From Treponema sp. (GTDB lineage Bacteria > Spirochaetota > Spirochaetia > Treponematales > Breznakiellaceae), in assembly GCA_020216655.1 (NCBI GenBank), contig JAIWNU010000157.1:1-12218 (forward strand): a DNA stretch of 12,218 nt. The letters are read 5' to 3'. Below, one piece after another: positions 5,983 to 12,218 of this stretch (positions within the stretch are counted from its first letter, which is position 1; every line of letters begins with the position of its first letter). A program made the position numbers and the translations under genes. Under the pieces are notes generated by a model, which was not told where the DNA came from, did not search any database, and saw nothing but the letters and a program-made list of their open reading frames with translations.

Positions 5983-7376
5983 TGGATCCTTCCTTTATGA
6001 ACGGTGAGCATTCTGCGGCCCTCTGGTCCTGGAAAGTTAACGGGATCAGATATAGGCATCAGGTGGTACACGGAAAATTCATAGACCGTCCCCATGCTGA
6101 TATCCGAGGGCGAGAAGGGGAAGGCCAGATTTCCGGCGGTAGCGATGCGTCCTTCGTAACCGTAATGGAGCAGGGTAGACCGGGTAACGCTGGTCAGGGT
6201 TTCGGCTTCTTCCTGGGTGGGGGCAACCGATTCAATCACAATGCCAAGTTCATAGGGTTTGTTGTTTTGCCACTGTTTTTTTAGTCCTATTTCGCCTTGG
6301 CCCATAACGCCGTCCCTGCCATAGACATGGAAGTAGACCTGTCCCCGGCTGCTGGTCCCCATGCTTTGAACCTGGGCGCTGACCTGCTTTAAGATCGTAT
6401 CGATGGAGGCAATCATTATGGGGTCACGGACACCGGCAATACTGATGCTCCGGTAGCCTACGGGCCGGGCGCCCTCGAGTTTTACCTTGTAGGGCTCAGT
6501 GGGGATATGCCGGCTTCCCCGGACCTCTACCTTGCCCTCTCCGAGATCGCTAAAACTACAGTCCTGAAGGTCCAAAATGCCCCCCGGTCCGGGTAATTCA
6601 TAGGGGTTGCTCTTTTCGTAGAGCGTATGGGCCGCTGCGGAGGCCACGGTAAACTGCCGCTTTGGATTAGGCGCTTCGAGAATAAAGGAATGGTCTGTCA
6701 GGGTCGCAAAGGCGCAGTCTGCCCCTGAGCCCGGCGTGGCGGCAATTGCCCCGCATTCCAGAATTTTACCCATGTGAATAGCGAGGCCTTCGTCGTATCC
6801 CAGGAGAAGTGGCAGGGCGGCGAAGTTTGCCGGGTCGTAGCAGCGGCCCGCTAAAACAACATCGGCCCCGTCCCTGAGGGCTTGGACCAGCGGTTCCGGG
6901 CCGAGCTGGGCAACCAGGTTAGTGGTGGCGTCCAGGGCTTCTTCTGTCAGGGGCGGCACGAAGGGAAGGCTTTCGACGGTGCCTTTGCAGAGGGCCTGCC
7001 TGACCGTTTCTTTAGAAACATCCGCCGGAATGACCGCCATTTTAAAAGAAAGATCCTCTTCCCGGGCAATCTCCATGATAATGTCGTAGCACCATTGTAA
7101 ATGTGGTGCCGCCCCGCTGCCGCCTGCGGTTCCGACTATCACGGGCACATTGAGTTTTCTGCCCGCAGTCAACATGTACCGCAGGTCCCGCTTTACAAAG
7201 GCCCGGTTGGTAAAGGCCTTGCCGCTTCCGAGATAGTAGGGCCCGGGATCGCTTGAGCCCGCGTCAACGGCTATCACATGGGGTTTTCGGTCCAGGGCCC
7301 GCTGAAAGGATTCTTCGGGGAACCCATAGCCCAGGATGGCTGTGGGAGATAGTATACGCAATTCCTGATTAGGCAT
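5979..7376 (-). CDS. AtuA-family (DUF1446) protein, possible next-step enzyme of the mesaconate pathway
   Basis: A 465-residue cytoplasmic protein of the acyclic terpene utilisation AtuA / DUF1446 family. Characteristic glycine-rich blocks are DAGSSDPGPYYLGSG at 38-52, GTAGGSGAAPH at 82-92, LAGRCYDPANFA at 175-186, HMGKILECGA at 201-210 and FSPSD at 421-425. AtuA was named from the Pseudomonas terpene pathway, but its reaction is not settled to my knowledge. Terpene use is unlikely here, since none of the Atu carboxylase or dehydrogenase genes is present. It follows methylaspartate ammonia-lyase with an 8-base overlap, has AAGGAG 5 bases before its ATG, and overlaps the DUF4387 gene by 4 bases. 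I infer that the pair acts on mesaconate or a derivative, perhaps as a hydratase. Family confidence is high; reaction confidence is low. Confidence 0.9.
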   Translation of the reverse strand: MPNQELRILSPTAILGYGFPEESFQRALDRKPHVIAVDAGSSDPGPYYLGSGKAFTNRAFVKRDLRYMLTAGRKLNVPVIVGTAGGSGAAPHLQWCYDIIMEIAREEDLSFKMAVIPADVSKETVRQALCKGTVESLPFVPPLTEEALDATTNLVAQLGPEPLVQALRDGADVVLAGRCYDPANFAALPLLLGYDEGLAIHMGKILECGAIAATPGSGADCAFATLTDHSFILEAPNPKRQFTVASAAAHTLYEKSNPYELPGPGGILDLQDCSFSDLGEGKVEVRGSRHIPTEPYKVKLEGARPVGYRSISIAGVRDPIMIASIDTILKQVSAQVQSMGTSSRGQVYFHVYGRDGVMGQGEIGLKKQWQNNKPYELGIVIESVAPTQEEAETLTSVTRSTLLHYGYEGRIATAGNLAFPFSPSDISMGTVYEFSVYHLMPISDPVNFPGPEGRRMLTVHKGRIQ

Positions 7377-8646
7377 GACGGCTCCTTAACTCAAAGGTTG
7401 AACAAATACGGGCCATTTCATTGGTCACGATACAGTAGCCTTCATCAAAACCCATGCCGGGTTTGGCCAGCATCCGTTCTGGCCGGCTTGCCATGGCTAG
7501 ATGTACGCAGGCCCGGGCAGAAAGATCCGTTTCGTTGCAGGTCCCCCCCTGGTAGGCTTCTACGCCGGCCTTTTTGCAGTACAGGACTGCGTCCACAATA
7601 TCCTGGAGCCCTCCCAGATCGGGGGTTTTAATTTGGATCATATGGCAGCTATCCGCATCGGCAAAGTCTTTAATATCCTGCAGGGTGTTGCACCATTCGT
7701 CGGCCACTATTTTAACCGGTGATCCTAACTTTAAAAGCTCCCGCTTAATTGCCCCCAGGCCTTCCATCTGCCGTTCCCGGTGTTCTAAGTCTATGGGGCC
7801 CTCAATATAGAGTTCAAAGGGGCTCGCATCTTTTTCGAGGGATGCGAGGTAGGAACCTACCCGGACTGGATCATTGTTAAAGATTTGACCAATTGTACCG
7901 TACACATCCACATGGAGGGATGGCTTATAGGATGGGTCCATCCTGAGTTCTGTGATACGGCGGGCTAGCCAGCGCAGATACTCCTTAAGCTTTTCGCCCT
8001 GGCGGCCCAGTTTTTCATCCACATTGTTGATGAGCCCATGGGGCAGGGCGTCCACACCCTTTAAGATCATTTTATCCGCATTGGTGTAGCGGTCGTCGCC
8101 GGTTTGACCGAATACGGGCACAGGGCTTGCGATAAGAGGCAGGTTCCATTCCTCAGCCACAATTTCCGCGGGGATCATACCCGCCGCTTCTGCTCGAGCA
8201 TAGAGCAGGGCCTGGGTAAGGCCATAGCGGAGGGCCGTATGGAGTATTTTAGGCTCTTCCGGGTGTTCTGACAGGGGATCGGGAACCTTGAGGTTGTCGA
8301 TTACCCCAGCGCAGCGTCGGAAAGAATCCAGTTCCATGCCTTCCAAAACGGGTTTTACATGCTTTTCCAGAAAGGGAATATACCGCGCCGGATCCAAAAG
8401 CGGGTCCCGGCCTCCGGCCCCCGAATACTGAACCGCCGCACAGTCCCCATAGGCAAAGCGGCCGTTTTCCAGTTCCAAGGTCACGCAGATGACCTTGCCT
8501 GGCTGTCGGATACGGACAAAGCCCGGAGTTATGGGCTTTCCGGTATAGACAAAACCGTCATGTCCTGCCCCGGCCTTTATAGCCCGCTGGTCGTCAAAAA
8601 AGAAGGCACTGGCCCCCTCCCGAAAGGATACTCTCTTAATTTTCAT
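7369..8646 (-). CDS. mal: Methylaspartate ammonia-lyase (EC 4.3.1.2)
   Basis: A 425-residue enolase-superfamily enzyme that removes ammonia from (2S,3S)-3-methylaspartate to give mesaconate; it uses Mg2+ and K+. Compared from memory with the 413-residue Clostridium tetanomorphum enzyme, every active-site residue is found at a constant shift of 9: His203 and Lys340 (the two general bases), metal ligands Asp247, Glu282 and Asp316, and substrate contacts Gln181, Thr369 and Cys370; Gln73 is unshifted. The diagnostic stretches CAAVQYSGAGGRDPL, LPHGLINNV, ADEWCNT, QIKTPDLGG and GGTCNETD are all present. The shift implies about 9 extra residues between 73 and 181, probably near SEHPEEPKI. The start overlaps the glutamate mutase epsilon stop (ATGA) and has GGGAGG upstream. 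It is the second step of the mesaconate pathway of glutamate fermentation. Confidence 0.97.
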   Translation of the reverse strand: MKIKRVSFREGASAFFFDDQRAIKAGAGHDGFVYTGKPITPGFVRIRQPGKVICVTLELENGRFAYGDCAAVQYSGAGGRDPLLDPARYIPFLEKHVKPVLEGMELDSFRRCAGVIDNLKVPDPLSEHPEEPKILHTALRYGLTQALLYARAEAAGMIPAEIVAEEWNLPLIASPVPVFGQTGDDRYTNADKMILKGVDALPHGLINNVDEKLGRQGEKLKEYLRWLARRITELRMDPSYKPSLHVDVYGTIGQIFNNDPVRVGSYLASLEKDASPFELYIEGPIDLEHRERQMEGLGAIKRELLKLGSPVKIVADEWCNTLQDIKDFADADSCHMIQIKTPDLGGLQDIVDAVLYCKKAGVEAYQGGTCNETDLSARACVHLAMASRPERMLAKPGMGFDEGYCIVTNEMARICSTFELRSRHA

Positions 8647-10091
8647 AATGGCCTCCCTACCAACCGGCCCTTGCCGATCGCATAAATATCGTCTGTTACC
8701 ATCCTGAGGCTTACCGGCCGCCCCTCTGCCTGAGCCCGGTCTTCCAGTCGTTCCCGGTGGAAATCAAGCACGTCCTGGGGCAGGGGCAGGGCTCCGGCTT
8801 TGAAAATCCGCACATAGCCCTCGTTATCCCGCATGGGAAGAATCTTTCCCTGGTTTTGGTTCGACGGCGCAAAGGGTACGTCGATAATGCCCGCCTCAAA
8901 GGCCCGGACCGCCGCTTCTTCGGGGTCCCGGCCTGAACTGAGGGCAAAGGCTCCCTCCAAAATTGCCCGGGTTTCCCGCTCGATAAGGGCCACTTCCCGC
9001 TGGACCGCCTGGGAATCCAGCATGCCCTGGTCGCTTAGCATGTTTACTATCTGCCTGCTCGTCCTGAGTCCCTGGGCATTAGCCTCCTTGGTGGGGATAC
9101 CCATGGCCTCATGGGGGGACTTCACAATGATTTTGGTGGCCCCCGCAAGCCGGCCCGCCACGGAACCCCAGGAAATGACACCAAAGGCCTTTGCTTCATC
9201 TTCCGGGAAGCCGCCCATCCACTGGTGGAACACCGTGGTAAGCTCCACATGTTCAAAGCCGGCTTCGCTAAAGTAAGAGCGGGCCAGGTTCCTGAGGCTA
9301 ATGATTGCCGCCACATCCTGTATCAGGTTTCCGCACTGTCCATAGCCGAGGGTAAGGGAAACCACCCCCTGTTCCAAAGCGAGGAGTCCCTCCAGGATTG
9401 CTACCGCGTGGGAAACGCAGGGGGGGACCAGAGTGCCTGTCAGAGGTCCAAAGGGTTCCCGGTTTATACGCACCCCCGCCTCTTCGTAAAGGCCTACAAG
9501 GCGATCCACATATTTCCAATATTGGATTGATGAACGCAGGGGGACATTTTTAGCATAGGGAATGTTGTAGCTGATGCCGCCCCCTTCAAAGGCGGTAAAG
9601 CCTGCCGCGAGGCTTATCTCTGCCAAAAGCCGCGCATCGGGAGTTCCGTGCCTAACCTGGACTGGCTTGGAAACCGCCTCGGTTACCCTGCGGCACTCGG
9701 CTACCCCGTGGTTTACTGCAGGAAAACCGTTCAGGAGGCTTGTGCCCGCCGCCTGGGATTTTTCAATCCCCTTGGCTGCCTCAGTATACCGGTTCTGGCG
9801 GGTATAGGCGTCTATCGTCGTGGGGAGCAGATCCGCTTCACCCTCGCTCTCCAGGTATTTAAGGAGCCGTATATGTTCATCCACCAGGGCAACTCCCGCC
9901 CGGGGCTGCAAAAGGGTTCGCCCCTCCGCATCGGCTTTTTTCATAGCCGCGGCGAAGTTTTTTTCCTGCGGTATGGCCCGCTGCAGGGCGGCCGCAGCTC
10001 TAAAATCAACGTCCGCCCCTGTCGGCCAGGACTTGAGCACCTCAGTCCGTTGGGTTTCGAACAATTCCTTACTCATTTTACGATCAATCAT
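8643..10091 (-). CDS. glmE: Glutamate mutase epsilon (catalytic) subunit
   Basis: A 482-residue TIM-barrel subunit of adenosylcobalamin-dependent methylaspartate mutase (EC 5.4.99.1), also called MutE or MamB, which rearranges L-glutamate to (2S,3S)-3-methylaspartate by a radical mechanism. Length matches the 483-residue Clostridium cochlearium subunit. The substrate-holding arginine claw is intact (Arg64, Arg98, Arg147), as are Glu169, Tyr175, Tyr179, Lys324 and Glu328, all at a constant shift of -2 from the C. cochlearium numbering I recall. Conserved blocks include QPRAGVAL, IDAYTRQNRY, RHGTPDARLLAEI, EGGGISYNIPYAKN and REPFGPLTGTLVPP. The ATG at 10091 has GGGAG 7 bases upstream and overlaps glmL by 8 bases. 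A second ATG (MSKEL) five codons in is possible. It forms the E2S2 enzyme with the sigma subunit encoded upstream. Confidence 0.98.
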   Translation of the reverse strand: MIDRKMSKELFETQRTEVLKSWPTGADVDFRAAAALQRAIPQEKNFAAAMKKADAEGRTLLQPRAGVALVDEHIRLLKYLESEGEADLLPTTIDAYTRQNRYTEAAKGIEKSQAAGTSLLNGFPAVNHGVAECRRVTEAVSKPVQVRHGTPDARLLAEISLAAGFTAFEGGGISYNIPYAKNVPLRSSIQYWKYVDRLVGLYEEAGVRINREPFGPLTGTLVPPCVSHAVAILEGLLALEQGVVSLTLGYGQCGNLIQDVAAIISLRNLARSYFSEAGFEHVELTTVFHQWMGGFPEDEAKAFGVISWGSVAGRLAGATKIIVKSPHEAMGIPTKEANAQGLRTSRQIVNMLSDQGMLDSQAVQREVALIERETRAILEGAFALSSGRDPEEAAVRAFEAGIIDVPFAPSNQNQGKILPMRDNEGYVRIFKAGALPLPQDVLDFHRERLEDRAQAEGRPVSLRMVTDDIYAIGKGRLVGRPL

Positions 10092-11511
10092 GGAAATTCT
10101 CCCTTTGTAAACTCTGTATAACCAGGTCCCTGGCGGCTTGAGGGTGTGTCAGGGCAAGATTTGCCGCCAGGGGAATAATATATTCGCTATCCCGGAAGTA
10201 CTCGATCGAATCGAAGCGGGGTAAAAGCCGCTTTGATTGTGGCCAGGCTTTTCCCTTAGTTTCATTTTCTGTGGGAAAATAGGAGTCCAGGGCGGAACGG
10301 ATTATAGTGATGGACAGTTCCCGGGCAAGGCGGCCGCCGCTGCCAATGATGCGGTGTATCCTGGAAAGGTCCTTGCCCTGCTGGACCCATAGGAGTCCCT
10401 CGGGGGTAAAGGTTGGGGAAAGGGTTCCGCCGTGCCTCCCGATAGACTCGGCAACGCAAATAACCGCAAGCAGATTGTCGAGTTTCTGTTCTTCCTCTGT
10501 AAGGGGCAAAATCCCCGTATTGGCGCCTATTCTTTCGAGCCACTTTGCAAGGCTGGGCTGTTCTTCCTCATTTAAGATCCGCTTGATATATGCGGAGCCC
10601 GCCTCAGCGACAAAACGGGCGCTCACCCTGAGCCCTAAGTCGCCTTCTACGGTCCGTTTCAGCCTCGTTTCGGGAATGCCCCGGTAGACCCGGTCCGATT
10701 CTTTACTATAGGGATCACTGAGGCTATACACATCGGTGGTGGCTCCGCCCATATCGAGCACGAGGAGTCCATCATCTGTTTCGTCCAACAGGGCCACCAG
10801 GTCGTATACTGCCGCAGGTGTAGGCCGGGGCTCCGCACTGGCTATTTCCCGCACCGAAGCGAGGCCCCGGCCTTCGATAATCCGCCTTAGAAAGATATCC
10901 CCTATCGCCTTTCGCGCCTCATCGACCTGTACCGATTCCAAATCGGGCAAAATATTGGCCGATCCCTGGGCATCTTTACCAGCGTCTTGTAAGATGGCAA
11001 GGACTTCTTCCCGTACGGTCTGGTTCCCCGCATACAGTATGGCAGAGTTCAGTCCAGAGGAAGCAAGCATTTTCGCATTGTGGAGCACATAGGATTCATC
11101 TCCTCCATCGGTCCCGCCGCTCAGGAGTATGATGTCGCTCCGCAATGTTTCGAGCTTTTCAATATCCGACCTGGTTAATTTATAGGAGAAGCTGGCGATA
11201 ATCTTGCCGCCTGCGGACGCGGCGGCCATTTTTGCGGCCTTAAGCGTGAGATCCGGCACGAGCCCAATGGCAGCGATGGTAAGGCCCCCCTTAGCGCTGG
11301 AGGATACAAAGACCTCGGGGTGATCTCCCGTAACGTGGCCCTTTGTAACGCCATGTAAGAGTGCATGGTATACCTTGTTAAATCCCACCACGAGGTTGTC
11401 TACCGTCGTCGGGCTCGCCTCCCGTAACATACAGGTATGGTCTGAAAGATCGACCAGCATGCCCTTAGTCCAGGTGGAACCTATATCGATAGAAAGGGCC
11501 AGCTTTGCCAC
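10084..11511 (-). CDS. glmL: GlmL (MutL) glutamate mutase reactivating ATPase
   Basis: A 475-residue protein of the GlmL/MutL family in the actin/Hsp70/sugar kinase ATPase superfamily. It is thought to serve glutamate mutase as a reactivase that exchanges damaged B12 cofactor; it is not the mismatch-repair MutL. Visible motifs are phosphate-1 SIDIGSTWTK at 7-16, LLSGGTDGGDES at 129-140, phosphate-2 LVLDMGGATTDVYS at 250-263 and the adenosine-site IIGSGGRLAR at 388-397. It lies between the two mutase subunit genes, its usual place in the Clostridium operons. The start is GTG at 11511, one base after the glmS stop, with GGAGG 9 bases upstream; no ATG lies in frame before the DIGST motif. The rarer start may lower its level relative to the mutase subunits. 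Confidence 0.95.
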   Translation of the reverse strand: MAKLALSIDIGSTWTKGMLVDLSDHTCMLREASPTTVDNLVVGFNKVYHALLHGVTKGHVTGDHPEVFVSSSAKGGLTIAAIGLVPDLTLKAAKMAAASAGGKIIASFSYKLTRSDIEKLETLRSDIILLSGGTDGGDESYVLHNAKMLASSGLNSAILYAGNQTVREEVLAILQDAGKDAQGSANILPDLESVQVDEARKAIGDIFLRRIIEGRGLASVREIASAEPRPTPAAVYDLVALLDETDDGLLVLDMGGATTDVYSLSDPYSKESDRVYRGIPETRLKRTVEGDLGLRVSARFVAEAGSAYIKRILNEEEQPSLAKWLERIGANTGILPLTEEEQKLDNLLAVICVAESIGRHGGTLSPTFTPEGLLWVQQGKDLSRIHRIIGSGGRLARELSITIIRSALDSYFPTENETKGKAWPQSKRLLPRFDSIEYFRDSEYIIPLAANLALTHPQAARDLVIQSLQRENFHD

Positions 11512-11512
11512 C

Positions 11513-11968
11513 TTAGCGGCCCTCCGCTGCCTTTTTTTGCCGCCGTGCTTCTATATCCTGGATGAGTTCTTGAACTGCTTTTTCTAGATCGGTGTCCGGC
11601 GGAAAAACCCGGTCGTATCCCATGGAGCGGAATTTTTCTTCCACCTCTGAAAAGTCTTTTTTCCCGACCACCAGGTTACCGCCGACCCAAAGGATGATGT
11701 CGCCAATACCCCGTTCAATACAGCGGCCCCGCAGTCCGTCGCAGTCAATTTCCCCGTGACCGTAGAGACTGGAAACCAGGATGGCGTCGGCGGCACTTTC
11801 GATAGCCGCAGAAATGAACTCATCCTGGCTTACCATGACTCCGAGGTTTATCACCTTAAAACCTCGTTCGGTAAAAAATGCATCAAGTATTTTGTTGCCC
11901 ACCGAATGGCAATCAAAACCAATAACGCCGAGCACTATCGTATAGGGCCGCTTTTCCCGTTCTGCCAT
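11513..11968 (-). CDS. glmS: Glutamate mutase sigma (cobalamin-binding) subunit
   Basis: A 151-residue Rossmann-like B12-binding subunit of methylaspartate mutase, also called MutS or MamA; it is unrelated to glucosamine-6-phosphate synthase GlmS and to mismatch-repair MutS. The B12 signature D-x-H-x-x-G is DCHSVG at 19-24, where His21 ligates cobalt from below (base-off/His-on). The other two cofactor-tail motifs are [12 protein letters not shown] at 65-76 and [10 protein letters not shown] at 94-103. The protein is about 14 residues longer than the 137-residue C. cochlearium subunit, mainly in a charged N-terminus and a Lys/Arg/Ala-rich tail. The ATG has AGGAGG 5 bases upstream, partly formed by the preceding gene's stop codon. 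The subunit assembles with GlmE into the E2S2 mutase. Confidence 0.97.
   Translation of the reverse strand: MAEREKRPYTIVLGVIGFDCHSVGNKILDAFFTERGFKVINLGVMVSQDEFISAAIESAADAILVSSLYGHGEIDCDGLRGRCIERGIGDIILWVGGNLVVGKKDFSEVEEKFRSMGYDRVFPPDTDLEKAVQELIQDIEARRQKKAAEGR
11521..11525 (-). promoter_or_regulatory. Ribosome binding site for the glmL GTG start
   Basis: GGAGG inside the end of glmS, 9 bases before the GTG at 11511. It supports the GTG start, since no ATG lies in frame nearby. Confidence 0.6.
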
Positions 11969-11973
11969 AATTT

Positions 11974-11979
11974 CCTCCT
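11974..11979 (-). promoter_or_regulatory. Ribosome binding site of glmS, overlapping the upstream stop codon
   Basis: AGGAGG, 5 bases before the glmS ATG. The TAG stop of the upstream gene (11980-11978) supplies its first two bases, so a ribosome ending the upstream gene stands on this site. Confidence 0.75.
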
Positions 11980-12218
11980 ACTGGGCCAAGAGATCCCTGA
12001 CCCGCTCTTCTACATAGATGACAGAACCCCGTTCAACCTGGTAGTCAAATACGATGAGCTTTCCGCCCCGGGAGGTGAAATCCTGCAAAGACGCCTGGGC
12101 TACCTTTCCCTCAGGCTGTTTCCATGAAGGGGGCACAATAATGACCTCCTTGTGAGCGAGAAAGAGGGGCAGCCGGTCCAGTTCGGCATAGCGGAGCACT
12201 TCCACGCCGTCGTCGATC
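11978..12218 (-). CDS. Unrecognised protein, C-terminal part (5' end outside window)
   Basis: The frame is open to the window edge and closes with TAG at 11980-11978, leaving about 79 complete codons. A GTG at 12205 could be read as a start, but the frame continues upstream of it (residues IDDG), no clear ribosome binding site is seen there, and the protein is probably longer. I do not recognise it. Visible parts are a hydrophobic strand with Pro (EVIIVPPSW), a GKLIVFDYQV strand that suggests an alpha/beta fold, and a C-terminal helix (EERVRDLLAQ). It lies 9 bases before glmS and its stop overlaps the glmS ribosome binding site, so it is probably part of the same operon. A transporter is unlikely in this part, since no membrane span is seen. 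Confidence 0.6.
   Translation of the reverse strand, partial: IDDGVEVLRYAELDRLPLFLAHKEVIIVPPSWKQPEGKVAQASLQDFTSRGGKLIVFDYQVERGSVIYVEERVRDLLAQ

Noticed and set aside
9648..10121. 157-codon open frame on the plus strand inside glmE
   Set aside because: It is a shadow of GC-rich coding sequence; glmE on the other strand has all active-site residues.
1..12218. tRNA, rRNA, CRISPR array, insertion sequence, riboswitch (including a B12 riboswitch)
   Set aside because: None was seen. The window is almost entirely coding with gaps of at most 29 bases; any B12 riboswitch leader would lie beyond the right edge, upstream of the first operon gene.

Overview
The window looks like a spirochaete chromosome, most like Treponema. 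The evidence is a spirochaete-style fliH-fliI-fliJ flagellar gene run, and a TGS/SAD-type nucleoside kinase of a sort common in spirochaetes, thermotogae and firmicutes. The genus is an inference from protein character only; no rRNA or tRNA gene is present. The window is almost wholly coding. The only gaps are 1-29 bases, so there is no gene-free stretch over 300 bases.

Left part, + strand (1-2055): the 3' end of fliH, complete fliI (flagellar export ATPase) and complete fliJ (export chaperone/stalk), packed with a 10-base gap and a 1-base overlap. fliJ runs 11 bases past the stop codon of the converging gene, and no terminator is visible between them.

Right part, - strand (12218 down to 2045): eleven genes point the same way with almost no spacing and may form one transcription unit. 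In transcription order they are: the C-terminal part of an unrecognised protein; glutamate mutase sigma subunit; its reactivating ATPase GlmL; glutamate mutase epsilon subunit; methylaspartate ammonia-lyase; an AtuA-family (DUF1446) protein; a DUF4387 protein; a PAP2-superfamily-like protein with a damaged third motif; a 277-residue unrecognised protein ending in a textbook beta-clamp-binding peptide; a 70-residue unrecognised protein; and the nucleoside kinase.

The core is the methylaspartate (mesaconate) route of glutamate fermentation. Glutamate mutase makes (2S,3S)-3-methylaspartate using coenzyme B12, and methylaspartate ammonia-lyase makes mesaconate plus ammonia. All remembered catalytic residues are present in both enzymes. 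The next classical enzymes (mesaconase, citramalate lyase) are not in the window, while the AtuA/DUF4387 pair sits exactly where the next step might be encoded. From glmS to the PAP2-like gene each junction is a 1-base gap or a 4- or 8-base overlap, which implies translational coupling. Sampled lines show the metabolic cassette to be clearly GC-richer than the genes downstream of it, so its origin may differ from that of its neighbours.
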